Shown here: positions 45,581-54,900 of the stretch, piece by piece | How the letters are laid out: each line of letters opens with the position of its first letter | Numbering within the stretch: the first letter of the stretch is position 1 | Assembly: GCA_900317955.1 (NCBI GenBank) | Contig: ONIP01000005.1 | Span: forward strand, 1 to 64,000 | Length of the DNA: 64,000 nucleotides | From: an uncultured Bacteroidales bacterium | Lineage (GTDB): Bacteria > Bacteroidota > Bacteroidia > Bacteroidales > P3 | Direction: 5' to 3' | The notes under the pieces: model-generated | Databases searched by the model: none | What the model was told of the DNA's origin: nothing | The model's input: the letters and a program-made list of their open reading frames with translations, nothing else | Made by a program: the position numbers and the translations under genes

Positions 45581-45637
45581 CTATCAACATCAATATTTCA
45601 ACACTGAACATATCAACATCAAACATATCAACATAAC
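45581..45637 (+). promoter_or_regulatory. G-poor ATCAACA-repeat leader before the ABC ATPase
   Basis: Iterations of ATATCAACATCA/AACATATCAACATAAC fill the space up to the ATG at 45638, with a single G in 57 bases. It resembles the leaders at 10991 and 14046 in composition and repeat style. No Shine-Dalgarno is visible. Confidence 0.4.
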
Positions 45638-46414
45638 ATGTCAGAAATCCTACGCATCGAAGGCCTGAGCAAGACCTTCACCCTGTCGCGCAAACAGCAA
45701 CGCCTGGAGCGCACAAACCAACGCCGTAAGGTGGCGGTAGACAATCTGACCTTCACCGCCAACCGAGGCGAGATTTTCGGTCTCCTCGGACCCAACGGGG
45801 CAGGCAAGACCACCACCCTCCGCATGCTCGCCACCCTTATCAAGCCCGACAGTGGCGACGCATGGGTAGATGAAAGCAGTATCGTAAGCCAGCCCGAAGA
45901 GGTACGCGGCAAGATTGCTTTCCTAACCAGTGAACTGAAGTTGGAAGACTTCTTCACACCCAACTATCTCTTCAACTTCTTCAGCGACCTGCACGGTGTG
46001 GACCCCTCCACCTCAGCCGCCCGTAAGAAAGCACTCTTCTCCCGCTTCGGAATCGACAAGTTTGCCGAGGTGAAAGTGGCCAACCTCTCCACCGGCATGA
46101 AGCAAAAGGTGAGCATTGTCATCTCGCTGGTTCACGACCCGGACATCATCATCTTCGACGAGCCCACCAACGGCCTCGACGTCATAACTGCCCGCACCGT
46201 GACCGACTACCTGCAAGAGCTCCGCTCCGAAGGCAAGACCATCATCCTGTCCACCCACATCTTCAGTCTGGTGGAACGCCTCTGCGACCGCGTAGGCATC
46301 ATCATCGACGGCCGCCTCTCGGCATGCGGAACCCTCGAAGAGGTATGCAACGGCCTCACCATCGAAGACCGATTCTTTGAACTATACAAAGCACAGAAAG
46401 GAGACGAAGAATGA
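45638..46414 (+). CDS. ABC transporter ATP-binding protein (NatA/CcmA-like)
   Basis: Encodes 258 aa. Walker A GPNGAGKT (51-58), Q-loop region near FLTSELKLEDFF, signature LSTGMKQKVSI, Walker B DIIIFDEPTNGLD and switch His in ILSTHIF. The NatA-type ABC ATPases drive export of sodium, drugs or lipids with a NatB-like permease. Its last four bases overlap the start of that permease gene (ATGA). Confidence 0.94.
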   Translation: MSEILRIEGLSKTFTLSRKQQRLERTNQRRKVAVDNLTFTANRGEIFGLLGPNGAGKTTTLRMLATLIKPDSGDAWVDESSIVSQPEEVRGKIAFLTSELKLEDFFTPNYLFNFFSDLHGVDPSTSAARKKALFSRFGIDKFAEVKVANLSTGMKQKVSIVISLVHDPDIIIFDEPTNGLDVITARTVTDYLQELRSEGKTIILSTHIFSLVERLCDRVGIIIDGRLSACGTLEEVCNGLTIEDRFFELYKAQKGDEE

Positions 46415-47613
46415 AAAACCGCAACAACACCTGGACAATCATCCGCAAGGAATTTGCCCGTTTCTTTGGCGACCGACAACTGGTGTTCACCACCGTCATC
46501 ATGCCCGGTCTGCTCATCTATCTTATCTATAGCCTCATGGGGGTGGGTATACGTAATATGGAGACCCACGGTGAGCAAGATGTGGTGACTGTCCGCGTGG
46601 AAAACATGCCCCAAAGCGTGGCACCCATCCTCTCCTCGCTCGACAGCAGCATTGTCATCCTCCAGCAACCCGTCAGCCAAACCGACATCGACGCCCTGCA
46701 GGACAAAGAAATCAACGCCATAGCAATGCGATTCCCTGCCGACTTCGACGCACTTGTGGCCGACTACGACCCCATGTGCGGACAGCCTGCACCCAATGTG
46801 GAGATTTACTACAACTCCGCCAACAACGCCTCCGACCGTGTGTTCACCATCATGGAGACAGCTCTCAACGCATTTGAGGACGGCATGGCCAACCGTTTCG
46901 ACATCAACCGCGCCGATGAAGAAGGACAGACCTTCAACCAAGCCAGCGACGACCAAGTGCTGGGCGACATCCTCTCCAAGCTTCTCCCCATGCTTATCAT
47001 CATGATGCTCTTCAGCGGTGTGATGGCCATAGCTCCCAGCAGCATCGCCGGTGAAAAAGAGCGCGGCACCATCGCCACCCTCCTCGTCACCCCAATGCGC
47101 CGCAACGAGCTGGCTATCGGCAAAATCGTCTCCCTCAGCTGCATCGCCCTGCTCAGCGGCGTAAGCAGTTTCATCGGCATTGCGCTCTCACTGCCCAATA
47201 TGATACAGGCCGGCGGCGACGGCATTGAAATCCCCTTCAACTACACCACCGGCGACTACATTGCCCTGCTGCTGGTCATCTTTGCCTCGGTGCTGGTCAT
47301 GGCTTCCGCCATCAGCCTGCTCTCCGCCCTGGCCAAAGACGTCAAAAACGCCGGCACCATGATTACCCCCTTCATGCTCATCATCATGTTGGCAGGCCTG
47401 CTGCCCATGTTCCAAACCGAGACCGTACACAGTCTCGTCAACTACTTCATCCCCTTCTACAACTCCATACAGGTGATGGCCGATGTCTTTGCCCACTCGC
47501 TCAACTGGACCGCCCTGTTCATCACCCTCGGCTCCAACATCGTCTATACCGGCATAGCCATCTGGGGACTCACCCGCATGTTCAACAGCGAGAAGGTCAT
47601 GTTCTCAAAATAA
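46411..47613 (+). CDS. ABC-2 family permease (NatB-like)
   Basis: Encodes 400 aa. One N-terminal TM (about 24-42, FTTVIMPGLLIYLIYSLMGVG), a large extracytoplasmic domain to ~185, then five or six TMs containing the ABC-2 motif SSIAGEKERGTIATLLVTPMRRNELAIGKI. This is the membrane half of an exporter with the upstream ATPase. The substrate cannot be told; sodium or drug export is typical of NatAB-like pairs. Short spacing (41 bases) to a CPBP protease gene suggests one transcription unit. Confidence 0.93.
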   Translation: MKNRNNTWTIIRKEFARFFGDRQLVFTTVIMPGLLIYLIYSLMGVGIRNMETHGEQDVVTVRVENMPQSVAPILSSLDSSIVILQQPVSQTDIDALQDKEINAIAMRFPADFDALVADYDPMCGQPAPNVEIYYNSANNASDRVFTIMETALNAFEDGMANRFDINRADEEGQTFNQASDDQVLGDILSKLLPMLIIMMLFSGVMAIAPSSIAGEKERGTIATLLVTPMRRNELAIGKIVSLSCIALLSGVSSFIGIALSLPNMIQAGGDGIEIPFNYTTGDYIALLLVIFASVLVMASAISLLSALAKDVKNAGTMITPFMLIIMLAGLLPMFQTETVHSLVNYFIPFYNSIQVMADVFAHSLNWTALFITLGSNIVYTGIAIWGLTRMFNSEKVMFSK

Positions 47614-47654
47614 AGGTTATAGCTACAATAGAAACTATAGATTTAGAATAGACA

Positions 47655-48542
47655 ATGAAAAATGTAAAGCTTTACATCGCCATAGCCTACGGTCTCATCT
47701 GGGCCGCAGGCTTGGCCTTATATCTGTCGGGGTACATAGTTGCCTCCTTTTCGGGTGCTGCCCCCTGGCTAGTATCCCTCTGCATGTTCATCCCTTTGGT
47801 GGCGACGCTCATTTGCCAAAAATCATCCAAAGAACCCTTGCTTCGCAATGTCGGCATCAGCTGGAAAGTCAATCGCTGGTGGTTCTTCGGCTGGCTAACC
47901 TTCCCCATTGTCGCACTGCTCACGCTACTCTTCACCGACTGGATAAGCGGCATCGACACGCACACCGAAGTCATGCAGGCACTATGTGAGTCAATGCCCA
48001 TCGGTCCTGCGGGAGCGGTAGCCTTTACCCTCCTGTCGGGCATGTTGGCGGGAGTCACCATTAATGCCCTCTTCGCCTTCGGCGAGGAGGTGGGCTGGCG
48101 CGGATACCTGCTCAAACAGTTTAAAGGAAGGTCGTTCCTTGGCATCGCTGTCATCATCGGCATCATCTGGGGCTTGTGGCACGCGCCACTCATCCTCATG
48201 GGGCACAACTACCCGCAGCATCCCCAATGGGGTGTCCTCATGATGGTGGTGGTGTGCATACCCATGAGCTTCATCATCCAGTATTTCCGCATCAAGAGCG
48301 GTTCCGTCATTGTGGCGGCAATCATGCACGGCACCTGCAACGCAGTGGCGGGCACAACGATGCTCTTTGTCGGCCTTGACCGATTCAACGACCTCCTCGA
48401 TGGTGCCTGCGGCCTTGCCGGCATCCTCGCCATGCTGGTGGTAGCCATCGCACTTTTCCTTTTCGACCGCTACGTCACCCGCGACCGCATCTGCACCTCG
48501 CCCCTCAATCTCGACACAATAAAAAAGGAGCAACCGCGTTAA
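47655..48542 (+). CDS. CPBP-family intramembrane metalloprotease
   Basis: Encodes 295 aa. About eight hydrophobic segments. The CPBP/Abi motifs are present: EEVGWRGYLL (Glu144, Glu145, Arg149), the second motif IWGLWHAPLILMG (His176), and a third with IMHGTCNAVAG. Bacterial CPBP proteins act as intramembrane proteases or bacteriocin-immunity factors. It lies directly after an ABC exporter, a frequent arrangement. The next gene, a small lipoprotein, starts 7 bases later. Confidence 0.9.
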   Translation: MKNVKLYIAIAYGLIWAAGLALYLSGYIVASFSGAAPWLVSLCMFIPLVATLICQKSSKEPLLRNVGISWKVNRWWFFGWLTFPIVALLTLLFTDWISGIDTHTEVMQALCESMPIGPAGAVAFTLLSGMLAGVTINALFAFGEEVGWRGYLLKQFKGRSFLGIAVIIGIIWGLWHAPLILMGHNYPQHPQWGVLMMVVVCIPMSFIIQYFRIKSGSVIVAAIMHGTCNAVAGTTMLFVGLDRFNDLLDGACGLAGILAMLVVAIALFLFDRYVTRDRICTSPLNLDTIKKEQPR

Positions 48543-48549
48543 CCCCTAC

Positions 48550-48738
48550 ATGAAACATACCCGACGCAACCTCGCGCTCACCCTGCTCACCCTGTTGCTG
48601 CTGAGTTTCCTTGCCTCATGCAGCAACAAGGGCGTGCACATGCCCAAGCACCGCAAACGCCGCCATTGTGACTGCCCAACCTTTGCCTACACTACACCGC
48701 AGCACCCCACAACCGAAGATGGAACAATCCTATATTGA
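48550..48738 (+). CDS. Small lipoprotein
   Basis: Encodes 62 aa. Lipobox FLASC after a hydrophobic stretch gives Cys25 as lipid anchor. The mature part is only ~38 residues with a basic patch and CDCPTF (MPKHRKRRHCDCPTFAY). Similar tiny Cys-containing lipoproteins occur in Bacteroidales. Its end overlaps the SprT-like gene by 20 bases, implying coupled translation. Function unknown. Confidence 0.75.
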   Translation: MKHTRRNLALTLLTLLLLSFLASCSNKGVHMPKHRKRRHCDCPTFAYTTPQHPTTEDGTILY

Positions 48739-49351
48739 CAACTTCAAAAAAGGACTTGCCAAATACGCCCCTGCCGAAGCCGTCGACCCTCTTTTCGACT
48801 TCATGGCCGAGCATAAGGTACACCTCCATATCACCCGCGAGCGGTATTCAAAACTGGGCGACTACCGTTGGCCCCGGCAAGGGCACCCCTTCCACGAAAT
48901 CAGCGTCAACGGGAACCTCAATCCCTACCATTTCCTGCTGGTGCTGCTGCACGAGATGGCCCATCTCGACACTTGGCTACAATACAAAAACTCCATCCAA
49001 CCCCACGGCCACGAATGGCAAGCCAACTATGCCCGACTGATAAACCAATACATCGGCATCTTCCCCGGCGATGTTGCCGTCCTGCTGCGCCACTACACTT
49101 CCCGCATCCCCCTCAGCCGCACCATCGAGAAACAGATTGATGCCCAACTCCGGCACTACAACCCTGACTACACACCTGCCGACAACCTCACCCTTAACGA
49201 CCTTACCCCCGGCACACGCTTCCACATAGCATCCCGTCCCGAACATCACTTCCAAGCCCTCGAGAAACGCCGCACCCGTTGGATATGCCTCAACCTTGCC
49301 GACGGGAAGAAATACCTCGTCAGCGGCACTGCCGTCGTCGTGACGGAGTAA
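48719..49351 (+). CDS. SprT-like zinc metallopeptidase domain protein
   Basis: Encodes 210 aa from ATG 48719; the frame is open upstream but that part overlaps the lipoprotein in another frame and is Pro/Thr/Ala-rich noise. The SprT-like core is LLHEMAHLDTW (His78-Glu79-x2-His82) with a further ligand in HGHEW (His98). The C-terminal part with LTPGTRFHIASR resembles the small beta domain after SprT domains in Bacteroidota. Substrate is unknown (the SprT/Spartan family cuts proteins, notably DNA-crosslinked ones, in eukaryotes). Confidence 0.87.
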   Translation: MEQSYIDNFKKGLAKYAPAEAVDPLFDFMAEHKVHLHITRERYSKLGDYRWPRQGHPFHEISVNGNLNPYHFLLVLLHEMAHLDTWLQYKNSIQPHGHEWQANYARLINQYIGIFPGDVAVLLRHYTSRIPLSRTIEKQIDAQLRHYNPDYTPADNLTLNDLTPGTRFHIASRPEHHFQALEKRRTRWICLNLADGKKYLVSGTAVVVTE

Positions 49352-49391
49352 ACATGTTTTAACCCAAATCAGTAATTAAAGATTAACACTG

Positions 49392-50312
49392 TCAGTCGCC
49401 CTCTTGGAACAGGGAGAGCACTTGGCATACTTTTGTGTCGAGGGACTGGGTGCCGTCAATCCAGTGGATAGAGATGCCCTGCCTTTCCATGCGGCGGAAC
49501 CAGGTCATCTGTCGCTTGGCGAAACGGCGAATGTCGGTGTAGAGTTTCTCGTACATCTCATCATAGGTACACTCACCACGCAGGTAGCGGGTGACGTGGC
49601 GGTATTCCAAACCGTAGCGCAGCAGCCGTTCCTCTGGCACTCCGCTTTCAAGCAGCCCCTTTACCTCCTCTATCATACTCTCTTGCAACCGCTGACGCAG
49701 GCGGATGCCTATGCGCTCTATAACCATCTCCCGCGGGAAGGCGACACCTACAATAATGTGCTCCACATCGGGCATGTGAGGATAGGCTTCGGGATGCTGC
49801 AAACGGTACTCTTGTATTTCAAGGGCGCGGAGCAGACGGTCGCGGGATTCTGTGTCGGTATGGTTGTGAAGTTTGATATATCCGGCAAGGCGGGCGGTGA
49901 GCTCCTCGTCGGAAAAGGATTCCATGCGGCGACGGAAGTCGGGGTCGATCGGGGCGTCGGCCAATTGGTAGCCTTTGACAACAGATTCTATATACATGCC
50001 CGTTCCCCCGCAGAGAATGGGCTGACGACCCCGCGACACAATATCGTTAAAGGAGGCGATGAAGTCGTTCATGAATTGGTAGACGTTGTATTCGTAGCCC
50101 GCGTCATGAATATCGATGAGGTGGTATGGGATGTCGGTGCCGTGGATGTGGTAGTCAGCAAGATCCTTGCCCGAACCGATGTCCATGCCACGAAACACCT
50201 GCCGAGAGTCGGCACTTATAATCTCGCCGCCGAGCTGGTAAGCCAGTTCGGCGGCGAGACTTGTTTTGCCACAAGCCGTTGGGCCTGTAATGGTAAGAAG
50301 TTTAGTCGTCAA
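49392..50312 (-). CDS. miaA: tRNA dimethylallyltransferase
   Basis: About 306 aa when started at TTG 50312, which places the P-loop GPTACGKT at residues 10-17 as usual for MiaA. An ATG at 50375 would add 21 low-complexity residues (TSANTNSTNNKANSIS) lying inside the upstream gene. MiaA adds a dimethylallyl group to A37 of tRNAs reading UNN codons. Also visible are ISADSRQVFRGMDIGSGK, LCGGTGMYIESVVKGY and the C-terminal tRNA-binding RRFAKRQMTWFRRME. With the TTG start it overlaps the PorE-like gene by 11 bases. Confidence 0.93.
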   Translation of the reverse strand: MTTKLLTITGPTACGKTSLAAELAYQLGGEIISADSRQVFRGMDIGSGKDLADYHIHGTDIPYHLIDIHDAGYEYNVYQFMNDFIASFNDIVSRGRQPILCGGTGMYIESVVKGYQLADAPIDPDFRRRMESFSDEELTARLAGYIKLHNHTDTESRDRLLRALEIQEYRLQHPEAYPHMPDVEHIIVGVAFPREMVIERIGIRLRQRLQESMIEEVKGLLESGVPEERLLRYGLEYRHVTRYLRGECTYDEMYEKLYTDIRRFAKRQMTWFRRMERQGISIHWIDGTQSLDTKVCQVLSLFQEGD

Positions 50313-53076
50313 GGAAATAGAGTTTGCCTTGTTGTTTGTCGAATTCGTATTCGCCGAAGTCGGCAAGGGCTGCACGGTTGATGATGAATTTATAATCGAT
50401 GCCCTTCACGACAATGACTTCGACATTGTATTGATGGTGCTGACCAATCTGGATTTCTTTGAAAACGAGTTTCGCACGGTCGAGGATGTTGCCCTCGGGG
50501 TCGAAGGCATGGTCGCGGTCGGGGAAGTCTTCTTTGTTGATGCGACGCTGGTAGAGCATATTCATGGCTTCCTCCCATGAGATGGCAATGGGTTCTTTGT
50601 AGCGTTCATCGATAAGCATGGGCATTTGCATGCCGTTGATGATGGCTTGCACCTCGCCTTTCTGGGTGTTAATCATAGTGACGGGGATGGTGGCTTCGTC
50701 GTGGACGATGACAGCCACGTCGCGGTAGTTGGTGTCGACAGGAGCGTTGACCAAATCGATATAGGAGCCGTCTTCGTTTTGCTTGACAAGGGCAGTGTCG
50801 GAGGCCATGTTGTTGACGATGCGTTTAGAGACATAGTCGGAACGGAGGATTAAGAACTCGATACGGCGGTTGAGCTGGTGGGCGGCTTCCTGATGTTCGG
50901 GGGTTGGGAGGTCGTGGATATAGTCGCAGTCGAGGGTGGTGCCTGCTGAGAAGATGAAAGGTTTGCCGCCGACTTCGATGTATACATCGCGGTCAAGGGT
51001 GCGGGGAACGCGTTCGGCATAGCCTTTAGCAACCATACGGTCGCGCTCAATGCCACGGCTGGCAAGGTAGTCTACGACACTTTGCGCACGACGCTGCGAG
51101 AGAGTATCGTTGGTGAGCCCGATGAAGGGACGGCAGTCGGTGTGGGCGCGTATTTCAACTACGATGTTGGGGTTGTTCATCATAACAAGATAGAGATCCA
51201 TGAGGGAGTCCATGAATTCCTCCTTGAGATCCCACTTGGAGAGGTCGTAGCGGATTTCGGGGAGGACAACGGGCTGCTGCGGCACAGGTTCCATGCGGAA
51301 GTTGTGGACAATCTCCTTGTCGACAGTGTAGCCCATGGTGCTTTCGGAACCTTCGAGACTGAAGTAGTCAACCTTGGAGAGATAGATTTTGTAGACCACT
51401 TGGCCATGCACCTGGCTGGTATTGAATTTGTAGAAGCCTTTTTTGTCGGTGTAGGTTTCGGCTTCGGAGCCGTCGGAACCCACAATTTTGACTTTGCAGC
51501 CTTTGATAAGCTGCATGGATTTTTCGTCGCGGACAGTACCTTCAATCGAATACAGGAGGGGAGGCAGTTCGAACTTATAAAGGTTCAGCGTCGGCAGAGG
51601 GATTTTCTTGCCTTTTTTGTCGGTATTTTTGTTGAGGGGGTCGTCGAAAGGACGGTTGCTTGAGAAATAACCACGTTCAAGCATGGGGTTGGCATCGCTT
51701 TCGGGGTAGTAGATGATAGACATTTCATCGTAGGAGGAGTTGATGGGGACGCCGAGGTTTTCGGGACGGGAGCAGATACGCTTGCCGATACGGGTTTTGA
51801 AGATGTCGTAGCCACCGATGCCGGGTAGGCCGTTGGATGAGAAGTAGAGGTTGGAGTCGCCACGCAACACGGGAAAGGCTTCGCGACCCGGGGTGTTGAC
51901 TACAGGACCCATGTTGACGGGCTTGCCGAAGTCGTCGGCCAGCGAAGGACGGGAGGCTTTCCAAATGTCGTAGTCACCTTCACCGCCCGGCATGTCAGAG
52001 CAGAAGTAGAGGGTCAGGCCGTCGCTTGAAATGGCTGGATAGAGGTAGTTGTAGTTGGTGTCGCCAAGATTGATGGCCACAGGGGTTGCCCACTCGCCGG
52101 GAGCGAGTTCCTCTTGTTGCTGCTGTTCCTCGCTGTCGTTGTCCTTGTCTTTTTTGCCTTTCTTATCGTCTTTGGCGTTGTCTTTTTTACTTTTCTTTTT
52201 CTTAGTGTCTTTCTTGGGGGCTGATTTTTTGGCAGTTTTCTTTTTCTTGTCTACGGTAGAGGCTTTGGTGGTGGTGTAGATGGCGCAGCCGTGGGTTTCG
52301 TGTTCGACGATTTTACAGCGTGAGAAATAGATGGTGTTGCCGTCGGGTGAGAAGCAGGCTTCACCTTCGTTGCTCGAAGTGTTGATTTTGCCAGTGTTGT
52401 CGAACTGTGCGGGGACGTCGGTCCACTGACCGTTGCGGTCTTTGTAGACAGAATAGAGGGACGAATAGTTTTGTCCGGTCCAGACGTCCTTCCCTTCTTC
52501 TTCGTCGGCGCCATAGCGCGAGGAGGTGAATACGAGGGTGTTGGTATCGTCGCCGACAAAACGCATAGCCCAGTCATTGTAGTCGGTGTTCCAGTCGGCG
52601 AGTTTGGTGATTACATGACGGCTACGGTCGGCAGCCCAGCGGGTGACCTCGATAAGGGATTTTTTGCGTGAGGTACCTAATTTGTCACCGGGAACTAACT
52701 CGAGGTATTTGTCATAGTAGCTGTCGGCATCGTCGAATTTGCCATTAAAACGGCACATTTCAGCCATGTAGAAGTAAAGTTTCGGTTCCACAGTATAGTA
52801 GCCAGCCTGAATAAGACGGCGATACGTGTGTTCGGCTTTGGGGTAGTTATACATAAGACGGTAGCACTCGCCGATTTGGAAATAGAGGCGGTTCTTCTCG
52901 GCACGGTTGCCCGACACGCGGTCATAAGCCTTTTGGTAGCTTTCAAGAGCAAGGGTGTATTGCTTGTTCTTGAACTGTTGGTCGGCCTGAGCGGCGATGC
53001 TGTTTTGCGCCACAGCCATACCCGCACAAAGGACAGCCATAGCCAGTAGTACGATACCTTTTTTCAGTGTTTTCAT
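50302..53076 (-). CDS. PorE-like OmpA protein (TPR, PD40 propeller, carboxypeptidase-like, OmpA) with a C-terminal retropepsin-like pseudo-protease domain
   Basis: Encodes 924 aa with a signal peptide ending AVAQ. Order: TPRs (25-150), PD40 propeller strands (SSNEGEACFSPDGNTIYFS, PAISSDGLTLYFCS, FPVLRGDSNLYFSS), and a Lys-rich insertion at about 275-325 inside the propeller. A carboxypeptidase-regulatory-like domain (IEGTVRDEKSMQLIKGCKVKI) follows, then an OmpA domain (IRAHTDCRPFIGLTNDTLS ... QLNRRIEFLIL). This matches PorE of the T9SS, which links the secretion ring to peptidoglycan. The last ~110 residues look like a clan AA (retropepsin) fold, with INGMQMPMLIDERYKEPIAIS where active enzymes have DTG; here it is D823-E-R. 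Such a tail is not part of PorE as I know it. Confidence 0.88.
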   Translation of the reverse strand: MKTLKKGIVLLAMAVLCAGMAVAQNSIAAQADQQFKNKQYTLALESYQKAYDRVSGNRAEKNRLYFQIGECYRLMYNYPKAEHTYRRLIQAGYYTVEPKLYFYMAEMCRFNGKFDDADSYYDKYLELVPGDKLGTSRKKSLIEVTRWAADRSRHVITKLADWNTDYNDWAMRFVGDDTNTLVFTSSRYGADEEEGKDVWTGQNYSSLYSVYKDRNGQWTDVPAQFDNTGKINTSSNEGEACFSPDGNTIYFSRCKIVEHETHGCAIYTTTKASTVDKKKKTAKKSAPKKDTKKKKSKKDNAKDDKKGKKDKDNDSEEQQQQEELAPGEWATPVAINLGDTNYNYLYPAISSDGLTLYFCSDMPGGEGDYDIWKASRPSLADDFGKPVNMGPVVNTPGREAFPVLRGDSNLYFSSNGLPGIGGYDIFKTRIGKRICSRPENLGVPINSSYDEMSIIYYPESDANPMLERGYFSSNRPFDDPLNKNTDKKGKKIPLPTLNLYKFELPPLLYSIEGTVRDEKSMQLIKGCKVKIVGSDGSEAETYTDKKGFYKFNTSQVHGQVVYKIYLSKVDYFSLEGSESTMGYTVDKEIVHNFRMEPVPQQPVVLPEIRYDLSKWDLKEEFMDSLMDLYLVMMNNPNIVVEIRAHTDCRPFIGLTNDTLSQRRAQSVVDYLASRGIERDRMVAKGYAERVPRTLDRDVYIEVGGKPFIFSAGTTLDCDYIHDLPTPEHQEAAHQLNRRIEFLILRSDYVSKRIVNNMASDTALVKQNEDGSYIDLVNAPVDTNYRDVAVIVHDEATIPVTMINTQKGEVQAIINGMQMPMLIDERYKEPIAISWEEAMNMLYQRRINKEDFPDRDHAFDPEGNILDRAKLVFKEIQIGQHHQYNVEVIVVKGIDYKFIINRAALADFGEYEFDKQQGKLYFLDD

Positions 53077-53223
53077 ATATATATTTTTATTTTACTCTAA
53101 AGTGCATTATACTAATACTTAGCACATTGTGCCGACATGGATGGCGAACACAACATACCAAATTAATGTGCTAAATTACACATTTTTTTTGACATAAGTA
53201 AAAAAAAGTGTCTCTCTGTATAA

Positions 53224-54420
53224 TTATCTATGTGTTTCTGCCTTGAAGTCAGGATAAATGAGGTAGCGTTGGCGGATGGTTTTGAAGCGGTTGAGCTCCG
53301 GTTGCCATGAGGCGCGGATTTCTGCTTCGGAGAGCCCTTGTTCCAACTGCCTGCGGAGGAGGTTGGTGCCAGCCAGTTTCTCGAAAAAGTTGTTTCTGAG
53401 AAAGAATTTTCCTTTTTTCACACGACGGTACATTGCCATTAGATATTTGAGGCTGAATGCCGCAGGAGCCGGCTCGTTTCTGAGGTCGAGGGTGTCGGTG
53501 CCTGAAATGACCCATTCGAAAGGGAAGTCGGTGCCCCGTCCAACGCCGCAATGGGTGCCCTCGAAAAGACAGAGACTGGGATAGAGGGCTATGGCATGGG
53601 CGTTGCGCAGATTGGGAGATGGCGGCAGGGGCAGCTCATAACCTATACTGTCGCGACGGTAGCCCTGCATCGGGACAACAGTGAGATTGCATTCAAGACC
53701 ACCTGCCAGCCAATGTTCGCCATTAACCATTTGGGCATATTCACCGATAGTCATGCCGTAAACGATGGGCACAGGGTGTATCCCCACAAAGGAACGGTAA
53801 TGGGCAGTGTCCAGCACGGGACCGTCGATGTAATGACCATTGGGATTGGGACGGTCGAGGACAATGAGCGGGATGCCAGCTTCGGCACAAGCATCCATCA
53901 CATAGTGGAGGGTGGAGAGATAGGTGTAGAAACGGCAGCCCACATCCTGTAGGTCGAACAGCACCACATCCACATCCTCCATCTGCTTGGGCGTGGGCTT
54001 CTTGTTTTTGCCGTAGAGAGAGATGATGGGAAGACCCGTCTGCGGGTCTTTGCTGTCGGACACTTTAGCCCCCGCCGCCGCTGTCCCGCGGAAACCGTGT
54101 TCGGGGCAGAATATCTTGGTGACACGAACGCCTTGGGAAAGAAGGGTGTCCACTAAATGGGTGTTGCCCACGAGAGAGGTTTGGTTGGCCACCACAGCGA
54201 CATTCCCGGCATAAAAATACTTTTCGGCAAAAACACACGCTCCACTATCCCGGTATCTGGAAATACAATCCATCATCATCTCAGAACCTGTATAGAAAGG
54301 TTCGACGGGATGATAATGCACGAAACCGGCCACTTGGGAACCCGGCTGTGCGTGGCATGAAGAGAACAATTGCGATATTATCGCAACAAGCAGAACCAGC
54401 CTATGCGCCAGCCGTTTCAA
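53224..54420 (-). CDS. DUF1343/NamZ-like lipoprotein (exo-N-acetylmuramidase family)
   Basis: Encodes 398 aa starting at TTG 54420. An N-terminal hydrophobic segment with lipobox LFSSC suggests a lipoprotein. The family signature is clear: VRVTKIFCPEHGFRGTAAAGAKV, DPQTGLPIISLYGK, DVVLFDLQDVGCRFYTYLSTL, LIVLDRPNPNG and NPICIRG-like FVGIHPVPIVYGMTIGEYA. NamZ from Bacillus releases MurNAc from peptidoglycan fragments (GH171), so a role in cell-wall recycling is likely. It starts 17 bases after the dut stop; the start region is TTTCAATT-repeat rich. Confidence 0.9.
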   Translation of the reverse strand: MKRLAHRLVLLVAIISQLFSSCHAQPGSQVAGFVHYHPVEPFYTGSEMMMDCISRYRDSGACVFAEKYFYAGNVAVVANQTSLVGNTHLVDTLLSQGVRVTKIFCPEHGFRGTAAAGAKVSDSKDPQTGLPIISLYGKNKKPTPKQMEDVDVVLFDLQDVGCRFYTYLSTLHYVMDACAEAGIPLIVLDRPNPNGHYIDGPVLDTAHYRSFVGIHPVPIVYGMTIGEYAQMVNGEHWLAGGLECNLTVVPMQGYRRDSIGYELPLPPSPNLRNAHAIALYPSLCLFEGTHCGVGRGTDFPFEWVISGTDTLDLRNEPAPAAFSLKYLMAMYRRVKKGKFFLRNNFFEKLAGTNLLRRQLEQGLSEAEIRASWQPELNRFKTIRQRYLIYPDFKAETHR

Positions 54421-54437
54421 TTTTCAACTTTCATTTT

Positions 54438-54875
54438 TCAATTCTTCCCCGTGTGTCCGAAGCCGCCGCTGCCGCGCTCGGTGTCCGACAGCTCTTCCAC
54501 CTGTATAATCTCAGCCTGCTCGTGGCGGGCAATAATCATCTGGGCGATACGCTCGCCGTCGTTGATGACAAAGTCTTCCTGCGAGAGGTTGATGAGGATG
54601 ACGCATATCTCACCCCGGTAGTCAGCATCGATGGTTCCCGGCGAGTTGAGCACAGTAATGCCTTTCTTCAGAGCCAAGCCGCTGCGAGGGCGCACCTGTG
54701 CCTCATAGCCTGCGGGCAGCTCCATGAAAAGGCCCGTCTTCACCAAACCGCGTTCCATGGGCTTCAAGATGACAGGTCCTTCGGGCAAAAAGGCCCGCAA
54801 ATCCATGCCGGCCGACTGCGAGGTCTCATAGCGCGGCAGCGGGTGGTGGCTGGTGTTTCTAATCTTGATTTGCAT
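54438..54875 (-). CDS. dut: dUTP diphosphatase
   Basis: Encodes 145 aa. All five dUTPase motifs are present: AGMDLRA (I), RPRSGLALK (II), [14 protein letters not shown] (III), DGERIAQMI (IV) and [10 protein letters not shown] (V). The enzyme hydrolyses dUTP to dUMP, keeping uracil out of DNA and feeding thymidylate synthesis. It acts as a homotrimer. clpP lies upstream on the same strand after 25 bases. Confidence 0.97.
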   Translation of the reverse strand: MQIKIRNTSHHPLPRYETSQSAGMDLRAFLPEGPVILKPMERGLVKTGLFMELPAGYEAQVRPRSGLALKKGITVLNSPGTIDADYRGEICVILINLSQEDFVINDGERIAQMIIARHEQAEIIQVEELSDTERGSGGFGHTGKN

Positions 54876-54900
54876 AGGGTTTCTCGTTCAACTAGTTTAA

